A DNA stretch of 48,673 nt from Turneriella sp. (GTDB lineage Bacteria; Spirochaetota; Leptospiria; Turneriellales; Turneriellaceae): positions 95,674-144,346 of the forward strand of contig JABARV010000014.1 of the NCBI GenBank assembly GCA_019186965.1. The letters are read 5' to 3'. The translations under genes were made by a program, and so were the position numbers. Each line of letters starts with the position of its first letter. The first letter of the stretch is position 1. Below are positions 25,967-34,765 of this stretch, in pieces. Below the pieces are notes generated by a model that saw nothing but the letters and a program-made list of their open reading frames with translations, was not told the origin of the DNA and ran no database searches.

Positions 25967-26620
25967 TCAGTCCAAAAACGATGGACGAAAAAACCCTTGA
26001 AAAACAGGATTTGTAGGCGTTGCATGCCAGTGTGTTTCGAGCAAGGCGCCTAAATCCGCAAATGTACGAATCCGTAATTCGTTACGGGTGTCGCCAGTAT
26101 GATAAACTAAATACAGCTCCTCTTGCACACGCACAACAAGCATAACGTGCCGAATTTTTAGCCGCCGTGATTCAAAAAATAAGATATCTCCTGTTTTTAA
26201 TTGGAGCTGTGTACGTTCTTTGCCCAAGTAAGTGGTATGGCGCACCAATCCACTTGCTGTAGTTGCACTTTTCATCCATCCTTGGCGCAACTGCTGCGCT
26301 TTTTTGTCCGCCAAAGCTTTAGGTATAGCGTACATTTCAGGGTATATAGTATAAAAGCTTTCGTTATGGTCCTGCAAGGCTTCCCAAAAAAGGTAACGAA
26401 CCAACCCAGCACAATCTTTATTTTTGTTACCCCAGCGCGGATTTCTACCGGCTTTTTCATATTTTAAAACTAAGGGGGTAAATTCCTCGATAAACTTACG
26501 AAAATTTTCTTGTGAATCTGCCGGCAACTTTTCCAGTTGCGCTGCCCTCAAGGAAGCTAAACTAAAAAGAAAAGGAAGAGCAAAAAAAAGCCCCGCCAAA
26601 GCGAGGCCTTTTCGAAACAA
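25967..26620 (-). CDS. DUF1175 (YfaT-like) exported protein
   Basis: Taken from a TTG at 26620, this is a 217-residue protein with a textbook signal peptide (MFRKGLALAGLFFALPFLFSLASLRAA). The mature part resembles the NlpC/P60-like DUF1175 family: NPRWGNKNKDCAGLVRYLFWEAL has the candidate catalytic Cys, LKTGDILFFESRR follows, and RHVMLVVRV has the candidate His. In E. coli the homologue YfaT is linked to an alpha-2-macroglobulin-like cluster and its function is unknown. The frame is open back to an ATG at 26713 inside the upstream gene, but that gives a poor signal peptide. The upstream gene's terminator (26582-26612) lies within the signal-peptide codons. Confidence 0.75.
   Translation of the reverse strand: MFRKGLALAGLFFALPFLFSLASLRAAQLEKLPADSQENFRKFIEEFTPLVLKYEKAGRNPRWGNKNKDCAGLVRYLFWEALQDHNESFYTIYPEMYAIPKALADKKAQQLRQGWMKSATTASGLVRHTTYLGKERTQLQLKTGDILFFESRRLKIRHVMLVVRVQEELYLVYHTGDTRNELRIRTFADLGALLETHWHATPTNPVFQGFFRPSFLD
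26582..26612 (-). terminator. Rho-independent terminator after the OmpL47-type gene, inside the DUF1175 frame
   Basis: On the minus strand a 7-bp stem with one G-U pair (26607-26601 with 26596-26590) is followed by an 8-base U-run. It begins 19 bases after the stop of the 26631 gene. It also encodes part of the DUF1175 signal peptide. Confidence 0.85.
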
Positions 26621-26630
26621 TCTGCGGGTT

Positions 26631-27809
26631 TTATTGCGCAGCAGGTTGCTCTGCAGGCGCGGGTGCAGTATTGCCACCCACGGGGCGGATTGTTGATTTT
26701 GGAGGATTGTCATCTACAATGAAATCTACTCTTACTGGAGCTGATTCGTTACCCACTTTATCGACTGCTTTTGCTTCGATGCTGCGTGGACCTTCAGTTT
26801 GGAAAACAAGACGTCCGCTATAAATTTGCCATTCTGCAGCATTATCCACTTTAACAAAAATATTTGCAACGCCCGACTCTGCGTCCTGTGCTTCTACAAG
26901 GTAGCTATTGTCGCGCCGTGCGTATTTTTTTCCGTCGACGTTGATCCAACGGTTTGTTGGAGTTATTTGTACGATTGGAGGAGTGTTTTCTACATAAAGA
27001 GAGTTGATAATCGCTAAATCGTCTGGACTTGCACCTTGTTGTGCAGATGCTGTAGTAAATCCGCTTGAATTTTCCGATTTATTTCCTAAGTTATCGATGG
27101 CACGGTATTTAAACTGTGCTGCACCTGCTTTATCAAGAACGATACCGTCTTTATATGGTTGCCAATCGGATCCATTGATAGAATACTCTACAGATTTTAC
27201 TCCGCTGTAGTTATCTGTTGCACGAACTTCAAGTTTTGTGCCTGGCGCCAAATAGCGTTTTCCATCGATGACAACGGGAGCCTTGTTAAGGGCAAAATTC
27301 ATGTATGGGCCTGAGTTGTCTATAGTCACGTTAAAGATGTTATCTTCTTCGCGGTTACCCACACGGTCGACCGAGCGGTATGTGATGCGGTGTGGACCTT
27401 CTTTATCGATGCTAAACGGATGCCCGTATACACTAAATTGGTTCGCATCGTTAATTTTGTACTCGATATAATCTAGCATAGAGACATTGTCTGTAGCTGT
27501 AAGCTCGAATCTTGCCTGCGAAGTTGCATAGGTTGTTTTACCATCGTTGAAGATACGGCCTACTTGGTTATCCGCTGTCGCAGTCGAGTGCGTTGCAGTA
27601 TCAGCAGATGCTGAATTTTCGACCCGCGCTGGCGTTGTTGTGCCTTCGGTTGCGCGCTCCGCTTCATCGACCTTTTTTTCGGCATCTTGCGCAGCTTTAT
27701 CAGAGGCATCAAGGCCGGGTTGCTGTAAGTCTTGCGCGACAAGCCAAGACGCCGAAGCAATGGCAAGCACAAGAGCTACTTTAGTGGTGCGTTTCATATT
27801 TAGTAACAT
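26631..27809 (-). CDS. OmpL47-type beta-repeat exported protein
   Basis: This 392-residue protein has a signal peptide ending SASWLVAQ, an acidic/Thr-rich linker to residue ~85, and three related modules of about 90-100 residues. Each module carries the pattern of the OmpL47 beta-barrel domain: ATDNVSMLDYIEYKIND ... FSIDKEGPHRITYRSVDRVGN, then ATDNYSGVKSVEYSING ... VLDKAGAAQFKYRAIDNLGNKS, then AQDAESGVANIFVKVD ... FQTEGPRSIEAKAVDKVGNES. The end is Pro/Ala rich. OmpL47 of Leptospira binds host matrix proteins, but many free-living spirochaetes carry the module, so the ligand is unknown. The start is set by AGAGAGGA just before the first ATG. Its terminator overlaps the next gene. Confidence 0.85.
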   Translation of the reverse strand: MLLNMKRTTKVALVLAIASASWLVAQDLQQPGLDASDKAAQDAEKKVDEAERATEGTTTPARVENSASADTATHSTATADNQVGRIFNDGKTTYATSQARFELTATDNVSMLDYIEYKINDANQFSVYGHPFSIDKEGPHRITYRSVDRVGNREEDNIFNVTIDNSGPYMNFALNKAPVVIDGKRYLAPGTKLEVRATDNYSGVKSVEYSINGSDWQPYKDGIVLDKAGAAQFKYRAIDNLGNKSENSSGFTTASAQQGASPDDLAIINSLYVENTPPIVQITPTNRWINVDGKKYARRDNSYLVEAQDAESGVANIFVKVDNAAEWQIYSGRLVFQTEGPRSIEAKAVDKVGNESAPVRVDFIVDDNPPKSTIRPVGGNTAPAPAEQPAAQ

Positions 27810-27971
27810 TTTTTCCTCTCTTTTTGTGCAGTATTACAACCCTAAGGGGGTCACGCTTTATTATCGTCTCGTACTACATCGAGACTAAACTCATGCCCCA
27901 ATTTCACTCTCATAATGTCAATTTATTTTATTATTTTTATAAAATTCCAAACTTAGGGGTATACGCAATTA

Positions 27972-28000
27972 TTGCAGAAAAACCATTCGCATTGTATATT
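27972..28000 (+). promoter_or_regulatory. Sigma70-like promoter of the dsbD-like gene
   Basis: TTGCAG (27972-27977), a 17-base spacer and TATATT (27995-28000) are followed by 7 bases and the ATG at 28008. Transcription would start at the ATG or within one base of it, giving a leaderless mRNA. Confidence 0.65.
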
Positions 28001-28007
28001 CTTCGGT

Positions 28008-29291
28008 ATGCGTACGGCTTTGTTTATCCTCGCGATAGCTACAGAAAGCCTGTTTGCGCAAAATGCGGCGGCCGAGGCAAAACCTGTTTATCTTTACTAC
28101 CTTTTCGCTGTTTTGGGCGGCCTTCTTTTAAATTTTATGCCATGCGTATTACCTGTACTTTCTCTTAAAGCGATGTCCATCGTCGATAAAAGCACAAAAG
28201 ATACTTCGAACAAAAACGAAAAAACTGTTTCGGAAAAAATCCGACAAACGCTTCCTTATACATTGGGCGTAACCCTAACCTTTAGCGCTGTTGGTGGTCT
28301 TTTTCTAATTTTGCGTGCAAGCGGGCAGGCAATTGGTTGGGGATTCCAGCTACAAAACCCTGCCTTTGTTGCGGCAATTGCAATCCTTTTTGCAACGATG
28401 GCGTTCAACCTTTTTGGTGTCTTTGAAATTCGCGCTCCCGTACTTACAACCCGTCCCGCGCTTGGCGACATAATGACCGGAATTATTGCGGTTGTCGCTG
28501 CAACGCCTTGCACCGCTCCTTTTATGGCGAGCGCTCTGGGGGCTTCGCTTACCCTTCCTGCGTTTGCGGGATTTCTAATGTTTCCGCTTTTAGGGCTTGG
28601 GATGGCGTTACCGTTTTTTTTATTCGCGCTTTTTCCCAAAAGTGGAAAATGGATTCCCAAACCTGGCGCATGGCTCTTTACCTTTAAAGGCGTTTTAGGT
28701 TTTATGATGGCTGCTTCTGCGTTGTGGCTTGTGTGGGTTTTTGACGCCCTAACAGGTTCTGCGTTTTTACTCCTTACTGCGATACTTTTGGTTGCGTTCG
28801 CGCTCTACCTTTGGGGGCGTGAGCAAATGGCGCCTGCAAAAAATTGGGCGCGTGTACTGCGTTATGCGGCAATACTCTTGGCTCTCGGTTTTGCATTCCA
28901 TTTTACATACGCCGGATTTATAACGAAAAATAAAAAAAACAATGTAGCCCAAGGATGGCAGCCTTTTACTATACAAGCGCGTGATGCGTTCATTAGAGAA
29001 GGTACTCCTGTCTTTATCGATTTTACCGCCGATTGGTGTATTACCTGCAAAGTAAATGAAGAAGTTGCGTTTACGAAAAAGACAATGCAGTATTTTACCG
29101 ATAAAGGCGTTGCGCTTTTACGCGCCGACTTTACAAATTTAGACGATACCATTGCGGACGAAATTACAAAGCTGGGGCGTGCAGGACTTCCCGTGTATGC
29201 ATTTTATGATAGAAAAGGAAGCGTGACTCTTTTACCGCAGGTTTTAACAGAAGGGTTAATAATCCGCGCCATCGATAGTGCAACCCACTAA
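28008..29291 (+). CDS. DsbD/ScsB-like thiol:disulfide interchange protein
   Basis: This 427-residue inner-membrane protein starts with a signal or first helix. It has a transmembrane electron-transfer core with the paired cysteines in LNFMPCVLPVLSLK and AATPCTAPFMASALG, about eight helices in all, and a C-terminal thioredoxin domain with FTADWCITCKVNE (CxxC) and a cis-Pro loop GRAGLPVYAF. It moves reducing power from cytoplasmic thioredoxin to the periplasm, for disulfide repair or cytochrome c maturation. It lacks the N-terminal alpha domain of E. coli DsbD. ccmA and ccmB lie in the same window. Its 3' end converges with the antiporter gene two bases away. Confidence 0.92.
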   Translation: MRTALFILAIATESLFAQNAAAEAKPVYLYYLFAVLGGLLLNFMPCVLPVLSLKAMSIVDKSTKDTSNKNEKTVSEKIRQTLPYTLGVTLTFSAVGGLFLILRASGQAIGWGFQLQNPAFVAAIAILFATMAFNLFGVFEIRAPVLTTRPALGDIMTGIIAVVAATPCTAPFMASALGASLTLPAFAGFLMFPLLGLGMALPFFLFALFPKSGKWIPKPGAWLFTFKGVLGFMMAASALWLVWVFDALTGSAFLLLTAILLVAFALYLWGREQMAPAKNWARVLRYAAILLALGFAFHFTYAGFITKNKKNNVAQGWQPFTIQARDAFIREGTPVFIDFTADWCITCKVNEEVAFTKKTMQYFTDKGVALLRADFTNLDDTIADEITKLGRAGLPVYAFYDRKGSVTLLPQVLTEGLIIRAIDSATH

Positions 29292-29293
29292 AC

Positions 29294-31462
29294 CTACAGT
29301 TTTTGTTCGCGCTCTTTCCGTTTAGGAGTGCCTCGAAAAAAGCGGCGCACCCCTTTCCAACCCGAACGCCATGCATCCCGTATGGGCGTAATCATCTCAT
29401 CGTCTTGGCCCCAACCAATTCCACTCGGTTGGATTGCTCTTGGGAACACGAGTAAAACACCATGCTTTTGGAAGTATTTCTGTACAACATCTGGAATTTT
29501 ATAAAGAACAGGCGTATCTGAAAAAGTTCCCTTGCGCGAAAGCACAACAACAAGAAAATCGTCGCTGGCAAGCTCGTCTCGTAAATAGGCAAAATTTTCC
29601 CAGTTATCAAACTCGACAAAGTCAACAGGCTTGGTATCTTTTGCCGCTTTGAGCCTACGCCTAATTTCTACTTCGATGTTTTTGGTTCCGTAAAAAACTG
29701 TACGTAGTCCTGCGCTCGTTGCTAGATTACGCAATCTACGAAACCAGCGAGAAAAACCATGGTTGCGTTCTGCATGCGGAGGTACCACGACGACGAGCCT
29801 TTTGTACGTTCCCAAAGGTTGTACGGGGTGGTACATATAGACGATGTCGCGGCTACGTTCCAAATAACTCTCGATAATATGCCCGATTGTCGAACGTGAA
29901 AGAAAAGTTTTCTTGTGGAATCCCGCCAAAAGCTCTTCTGCGCGTTTTTCTTGTGCTGCATGGATGAGGCCTGTTGTAACGTTTAAATCGACGCGTAAAT
30001 CGCAAGGCAGCTCGAAACCGGAACCTGCCGCGTATTTCCCCGCTTGCTCAAGAAGCTTTCGGCTATGCTTTATTGTGTCGGAGGTATCTCCCGCTTCGTT
30101 TACAATATGGATACCCCTGACGATATCGCCTGCTTTCCGGTTTACCATTGCACTTGCCAAGTCAATAAGTTCTTTTGCCGCATTTGTTTCCGAAAGCGCA
30201 ATTAGGAGCACACGTGCATCTTTTTCATCCTGTACGGTTTCGGTTGTTTGTTTATCTGCAACTTTTCGCGCCGCACGCTCGGTGATAAATGCAGCGACAG
30301 TGCATGTTACCAAAATCATTAAAATTGTTCCATTCAAAATATCTTCGCTTAAAAGGCGAATATCTGCGCCTTGTGCATCTTTCCCCAATACCACTTGGTA
30401 GCCCACCAAAACTGCAGCGAGTGTTGCTGCAGCTTGTGCATTGCTTAACCCAAAAATGATGCCACGTTCGGGAACGCTAAGCCGAAAAGTTTTTTGTGTA
30501 AAAAAAGCCGCTGCGTATTTACTCACCATAGCAATCGTCGTCATCAAAGCTGCGGTGAGGAGGGCTTTGGGGCTTATAAAAAATATTTTCAAATTAACGA
30601 GCATACCAACGCCAATAAGAAAAAAGGGAATGAAAAGCGCGTTGCCTACAAAATCGATACGATTCATAAGCGGCGAAGTACGCGGTATCAATAGGTTAAG
30701 CGATAGCCCTGCAAGAAACGCTCCAATGATTCCTTCGATACCTGCTGCCTCTGCGAGGAACGCACAGAAAAAGACAATACCTAAAGTAAAAATATACTGG
30801 GCAATTTCGTCTTCAATACGTTTGTAAATAAATCGGGCAATTCGGGGAATAACAAACATTACAAACGCGACAAAAAGCGTTGTAGAAATACCCAAGCGAC
30901 TCCAAAAAACGCCGTCTGCGGTACCACGTGACATCCCAACAATAACCGCCAAAACGAGAAGGGCTAAAATATCGGTGATAACAGTCCCGCCGATGGCGAT
31001 TGTAACAGCGACATTTTTCGTAATCCCATAACGCGAAACAATGGGGTATGCAAGTAGCGTGTGTGACGCGAAAAGGCTACCCAAAAGTATTGCCGCAGGC
31101 CAAGACATCTGCAAGGCGTACTTTCCCGCAAAGGTGCCCAAAGCCATCGGTATGGAAAAAGTGTATAATCCAAAGACGAGGCTGCGGTTGCGCTGTTTAA
31201 CGAAGTCAGCAATATCTACTTCAAGCCCTGCAATAAACATGATGTATAAAATACCAACGGTTCCAAAAAGAACAATACTTGCATCGCGTTCCATTAAATT
31301 GGTGCCGTAAGGGCCAATAAGGACTCCTGCTAAAATTAATCCCACTACGTGCGGAATACGCAAACGGCGCAATAAAACAGGTGCAAGAAGTATAATAAAG
31401 AGGATTAACGAAAAAATAAGGATTGGATTTTTAAGTGGAAAGGAAAAGGATGATTGCAACAT
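29294..31462 (-). CDS. Cation:proton antiporter (CPA2 family) with cytoplasmic C-terminal domain
   Basis: This 722-residue membrane protein has a 12-13-helix CPA2 exchanger domain in residues ~1-400: RIPHVVGLILAGVLIGPYG, FIAGLEVDIADF, GTVITDILALLVLA, and a FFLIGVGMLVNL segment. The remaining 310 residues are cytoplasmic and look like tandem universal-stress-type folds (ARVLLIALSETNAAKELIDLASAMV; YMYHPVQPLGTYKRLVVVVPP). It should exchange Na+ or K+ for H+, perhaps gated by nucleotide binding to the tail. It starts 97 bases before the divergent aldehyde dehydrogenase gene. The substrate ion cannot be told. Confidence 0.9.
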   Translation of the reverse strand: MLQSSFSFPLKNPILIFSLILFIILLAPVLLRRLRIPHVVGLILAGVLIGPYGTNLMERDASIVLFGTVGILYIMFIAGLEVDIADFVKQRNRSLVFGLYTFSIPMALGTFAGKYALQMSWPAAILLGSLFASHTLLAYPIVSRYGITKNVAVTIAIGGTVITDILALLVLAVIVGMSRGTADGVFWSRLGISTTLFVAFVMFVIPRIARFIYKRIEDEIAQYIFTLGIVFFCAFLAEAAGIEGIIGAFLAGLSLNLLIPRTSPLMNRIDFVGNALFIPFFLIGVGMLVNLKIFFISPKALLTAALMTTIAMVSKYAAAFFTQKTFRLSVPERGIIFGLSNAQAAATLAAVLVGYQVVLGKDAQGADIRLLSEDILNGTILMILVTCTVAAFITERAARKVADKQTTETVQDEKDARVLLIALSETNAAKELIDLASAMVNRKAGDIVRGIHIVNEAGDTSDTIKHSRKLLEQAGKYAAGSGFELPCDLRVDLNVTTGLIHAAQEKRAEELLAGFHKKTFLSRSTIGHIIESYLERSRDIVYMYHPVQPLGTYKRLVVVVPPHAERNHGFSRWFRRLRNLATSAGLRTVFYGTKNIEVEIRRRLKAAKDTKPVDFVEFDNWENFAYLRDELASDDFLVVVLSRKGTFSDTPVLYKIPDVVQKYFQKHGVLLVFPRAIQPSGIGWGQDDEMITPIRDAWRSGWKGVRRFFRGTPKRKEREQKL

Positions 31463-31559
31463 GGATTATCCAGAGAATAGCTACGGTAGTTTTATCATAA
31501 CGTCAAGATAGTTTAAAGATAGTGCTTTACGGCCGCGCTAAAGAAGAGTCTTTTTGTAC

Positions 31560-33155
31560 ATGGCAAAAAAGAGCGTCTCAAAAGCAAAGGCATCCAAAAC
31601 AACGATAACGTATAATCCAGCAACAGGTGAAAAGGTCGCTGAGTTTGCAAACACCGATTTGCGCAAGTTTCCACAAATTATGGAACGCGCACGTGCTGCG
31701 CAAAGCGAATGGGCGAAACTTTCGTACCGCGAACGCGCAAAACACGTATTGCGCATGCGTAAGTATATCAGTGCACACGCAGACGAACTGGCGCTTGCTG
31801 TTTCGCGTGAGAACGGCAAGTCACGCACCGATGCGCTCGCCACCGAAGTGTTGCCCATTTCTTTGGCGACAAACTGGTACGCTAAAAATGCGGCGAAGGT
31901 TTTGGCGGATAAACCCCTCAACCGTTCCAGTTGGCTTTTTTTCAATAAGAAATCAAAAATCGTGCGCGTGCCGTGGGGTGTGGTGGGCATCATCAGTCCG
32001 TGGAATTATCCACTTTCGATTCCGTTTGGCGAAGTGGTGATGGCGCTCATGGCGGGTAACGCTGTGGTCCTCAAAGTCGCGGGGGTGACGCTGTCCTCGG
32101 GGAAAGCGATTGAGGACATTGTTGCATCGGCGGGACTTCCCGATGGCCTTTTCACACACGTCGTGGGTTCGGGGAGCGAAGTTTCCACCGCGATGATCCA
32201 AAACGGTGTTGGTAAAATTTTCTTCACGGGGTCTGTGGCGACAGGAAAAACGCTGATGGCCGAGTGCGCGGAAAATCTGGTGCCGCTTTCGTTGGAGTTG
32301 GGTGGTAAAGACCCGATGATTGTTTTTGAAGATGCGGATTTAGAGCGTGCAGCCAACGGCGCCGCATGGGCTGGATACCAAAACGCCGGCCAATCGTGCG
32401 GCGGCGTTGAACGCATCTATGTGCATCATACAGTGTACGACAATTTTTTAGAAAAAATGAAAGCCAAGACAGAAGCAATCCGCCATGGCCAAGATGTGGA
32501 TTTTAATGTCGAGATGGGCGCAGTGACCACGCCGTCGCAATACAAGACGATTGACACACAACTTAAAGACGCGCTTAAAAAAGGCGCGAAAGTGGTTGCA
32601 ACCTCGAAACCGACGGCGCACACTAAAGGCGGTAATTTTTTCCCTGCAACGCTGGTAACCAACGTGAATCACAAAATGGAACTCATGCGCGAAGAAACCT
32701 TTGGGCCAATTTTACCCGTCATGAAATTTGATTCCGAAGAAGAGGCCATCCGCCTGGCGAACGATTCCACGATGGGTCTTACTGCTTCGGTTTGGACGAA
32801 AAACACCAAGCGCGCAAAAAAACTTGCGCCACGCCTTCAAGCGGGCGTCGTCACCATCAACGACCATCTTTACACGCACGGTCTTTCGGAAACCGCGTGG
32901 GGTGGTTTCAAGCAAAGCGGATTGGGACGCACGCACGGCGCGGCAGGGCTTGAAGAAATGACGCAACCGCAAGTCGTCAACTGGGACTTACTCACTCCCC
33001 CGCGCAATTTATGGTGGTTTCCATTTTCACCCGAAACGTACGACGCGCTTAAAGCCGCGCTCTATTTTTCATCGCCACTCAGCGCGGTGAATTGGGTGAA
33101 GTCGTCGCTCAAACTTTCGGTGTTTGCAATAAAAAAAATGTTTGGTAAAGGATGA
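31560..33155 (+). CDS. NAD(P)-dependent aldehyde dehydrogenase family protein
   Basis: This 531-residue enzyme has the full set of ALDH motifs: ISPWNYPLSIPF, FTGSVATGK (nucleotide loop), LSLELGGKDPMIV (catalytic Glu), NAGQSCGG (catalytic Cys), MREETFGPILPVMKF and GGFKQSGLGR. It oxidises aldehydes to acids. The C-terminal ~50 residues (PPRNLWWFPFSPETYDALKAALYF ...) extend past the usual end and look amphipathic or membrane-associated, as in ALDHs acting on fatty or hydrophobic aldehydes. The N-terminus is Lys/Ala rich. From about 31.95 kb to the stop the gene is clearly richer in GC than the rest of the window, which suggests recent transfer. I choose the ATG at 31560; a TTG lies two codons earlier. 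Confidence 0.92.
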   Translation: MAKKSVSKAKASKTTITYNPATGEKVAEFANTDLRKFPQIMERARAAQSEWAKLSYRERAKHVLRMRKYISAHADELALAVSRENGKSRTDALATEVLPISLATNWYAKNAAKVLADKPLNRSSWLFFNKKSKIVRVPWGVVGIISPWNYPLSIPFGEVVMALMAGNAVVLKVAGVTLSSGKAIEDIVASAGLPDGLFTHVVGSGSEVSTAMIQNGVGKIFFTGSVATGKTLMAECAENLVPLSLELGGKDPMIVFEDADLERAANGAAWAGYQNAGQSCGGVERIYVHHTVYDNFLEKMKAKTEAIRHGQDVDFNVEMGAVTTPSQYKTIDTQLKDALKKGAKVVATSKPTAHTKGGNFFPATLVTNVNHKMELMREETFGPILPVMKFDSEEEAIRLANDSTMGLTASVWTKNTKRAKKLAPRLQAGVVTINDHLYTHGLSETAWGGFKQSGLGRTHGAAGLEEMTQPQVVNWDLLTPPRNLWWFPFSPETYDALKAALYFSSPLSAVNWVKSSLKLSVFAIKKMFGKG

Positions 33156-33215
33156 TGGCTTTCGTGGTCTGCGTAATTTTTATTCTATTAAAATAGGAAG
33201 ACGTGAAGTAGAATC

Positions 33216-33692
33216 ATGAAATTAAATAGTCCGCCAAACTCTAAAACGGCAAAACCGTTTTTAAAATGGGCAGGTGGAAAAACCCAGCCTATTACAGATA
33301 TTGATCGTTCTTTACCCAAATTTGTACACAGTGATGACTTTATTTACATTGAACCTTTTGTCGGTAGTGGAGCTATTTTATTTTGGATGCTTGGACGATT
33401 TCCAAATCTTAAACGTGCTGTTATTAACGATATAAATGAAGATTTAATAAATGCTTATAAAATAATCGCGACTAAACCGTTAGAATTGATTTCACTTTTA
33501 GAAAGCATACAGAATGAGTATCACACATTAGAAAAAGATATATTTAAGAAAAAAGAGTATTACTATAATAAGCGTGGAACATACAACACACGAGAAAGTA
33601 CTCCTTTCGGTCGGGTTTTCCGTTCCAATCTTTTTGTTCGTTCCTCACAAAAAGGATTTCCACTGCAACCCCTAACGCAATCAGCCGCATAA
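33216..33692 (+). pseudogene. 5' fragment of a Dam-type (D12 class) DNA adenine methyltransferase, DpnM-like
   Basis: The first ~127 residues match class-alpha adenine methyltransferases: KPFLKWAGGKTQ (SAM-contact motif), YIEPFVGSGAILFWML (motif I), AVINDINEDLINAYKIIATKP. Then the similarity stops at about 33595. The frame runs on as unrelated text for ~32 residues through a palindromic element and ends at 33692. The catalytic DPPY motif and the target-recognition region are missing (family length is about 280), so it cannot be active. It probably once methylated adenine in GATC. The low GC and the neighbours, a DpnI-type nuclease gene and a DpnA-like remnant, mark a transferred restriction-modification locus. 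Confidence 0.85.
33603..33678 (+). repeat. Imperfect palindrome at the methyltransferase/DpnI junction
   Basis: The stretch between the broken methyltransferase and the nuclease gene can fold on itself. AATCTTTTTGT (33627-33637) pairs with ACAAAAAGGATT (33647-33658) with one bulge, and the outer flanks (GGGTT at 33613-33617 and AACCC further right) pair loosely. The layout resembles intergenic palindromic or attC-like elements that I associate with Bacteroidota genomes, but this is from memory and not checked. It marks the point where the methyltransferase frame is cut. Confidence 0.45.
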
Positions 33693-33693
33693 T

Positions 33694-34473
33694 ATGAATT
33701 TGGCTTTCAATACGAATTTAGCTCACGGATATGCGAGTAATTCACAAATCGCAAGACTTCTAACAGAAAATTGGGTTTTGCATAATTCGTATTGTCCGAG
33801 TTGTGGCGAAATTCCGTTGAATAAATTTGAAAATAATCGTCCTGTTGCTGATTTTTATTGCAAAAAATGTAGTGAAGAATTTGAGTTGAAAAGCAAAAGC
33901 GGAAAACTTTCAAATACAATTACTGACGGAGCTTATTCCACAATGATTGAACGAATAAATTCAGAAAACAATCCGAATTTTTTCTTTTTGACTTATACAA
34001 AAAATTAGACGGTCAATGATTTTCTAATTATTCCAAAGCAATTTTTTACACCTGAAATTATCACTAAAAGACCTCCATTAGCAGAAACAGCAAGAAGAGC
34101 AGGTTGGATTGGTTGTAATATTGATATTTCAAAAGTTACAGATGCAGGGAAAGTGTTTTTAGTAAAAAACACAAAAATAGTCAATCAACAAATCGTAAAA
34201 GAAACTTTTAATAAAACCTTATTTTTAAGAACAAAAAGTAAAGATGCCAAAGGTTGGATTTTAGACATAATGACTTGTGTTGATTTAATCAAAAAAGAAA
34301 TATTTACACTTGATGAAGTCTATAGGTTTGAAGAAAAATTAAAACTGAAATATCCAAGCAACAATTTCATAAAAGATAAAATAAGACAGCAATTACAAAT
34401 TTTGCGAGATAAAGGAATTATTGAATTTGTTGGTCGAGGAAATTATAAAAAATTAAATTATGAAAACATTTAA
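33694..34473 (+). pseudogene. DpnI-type restriction endonuclease gene (dpnC) interrupted by an in-frame TAG
   Basis: Read through one amber codon (34006-34008), the frame gives about 259 residues, close to R.DpnI (254). The N-terminal part has the zinc-type cysteines SYCPSCGEIPLN ... FYCKKCSEEFELKSKSG. It also has the PD-(D/E)xK-like NRPVADFYC/EFELKSK and NNPNFFFLTYTKN. After the stop, the same frame continues VNDFLIIPKQFF ... ETARRAGWIGCNIDISK and ends with a winged helix IRQQLQILRDKGIIEFVGRGNYKKL, all strongly DpnI-like. DpnI cuts GATC only when adenine is methylated. The stop falls between the nuclease core and the C-terminal winged-helix domain, so the truncated product probably lacks proper site binding. 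It could also be a sequencing error. Confidence 0.85.
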
Positions 34474-34765
34474 AATTGAGGTTCAGGAATTACTATCAAG
34501 AACCGTTGATATTGAAGCTAAAAATATTGGAGAAGCAATTGAAAAAGTAAATCAAATGTACAATTCAGAAGAAATAATTTTGGATTATAATGATTTATCA
34601 AAAAGCGAAATCATTCCTAATGATTTGCTTAATGAAAAGGAGGATTTAATAAAAGAAGTTATTCAGTATTTGTATCAAGATGAAAAAAAACACTTTGAGG
34701 AATTAGAAAAACCAAAGAATCACATTTTCTCAAAATTAGAACGATTAAGAATTTTAGTTGAATAA
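34460..34765 (+). CDS. DpnD/PcfM-like protein of the DpnI cassette
   Basis: This 101-residue protein begins MKTFKIEVQELLSRTVDIEAKNIGEAIEKVNQMYNSEEIILDYNDLS, the DpnD-PcfM domain pattern (EVQEL-s-x-V-I-A-x-x-x-x-E-A-I-x-K-V-x-x-x-Y-x-x-x-E-I-V-L). In Streptococcus pneumoniae dpnD is the second gene of the DpnI cassette and has no known function. It overlaps the 3' end of the nuclease frame by 14 bases, the same order as in the pneumococcal cassette. The reading frame is intact. Its stop TAA (34763-34765) directly abuts the DpnA-like remnant. Confidence 0.85.
   Translation: MKTFKIEVQELLSRTVDIEAKNIGEAIEKVNQMYNSEEIILDYNDLSKSEIIPNDLLNEKEDLIKEVIQYLYQDEKKHFEELEKPKNHIFSKLERLRILVE

Noticed and set aside
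31953..32972. Antisense frames within the aldehyde dehydrogenase gene
   Set aside because: GC-rich coding sequence leaves long shadow frames; none has a recognisable motif.
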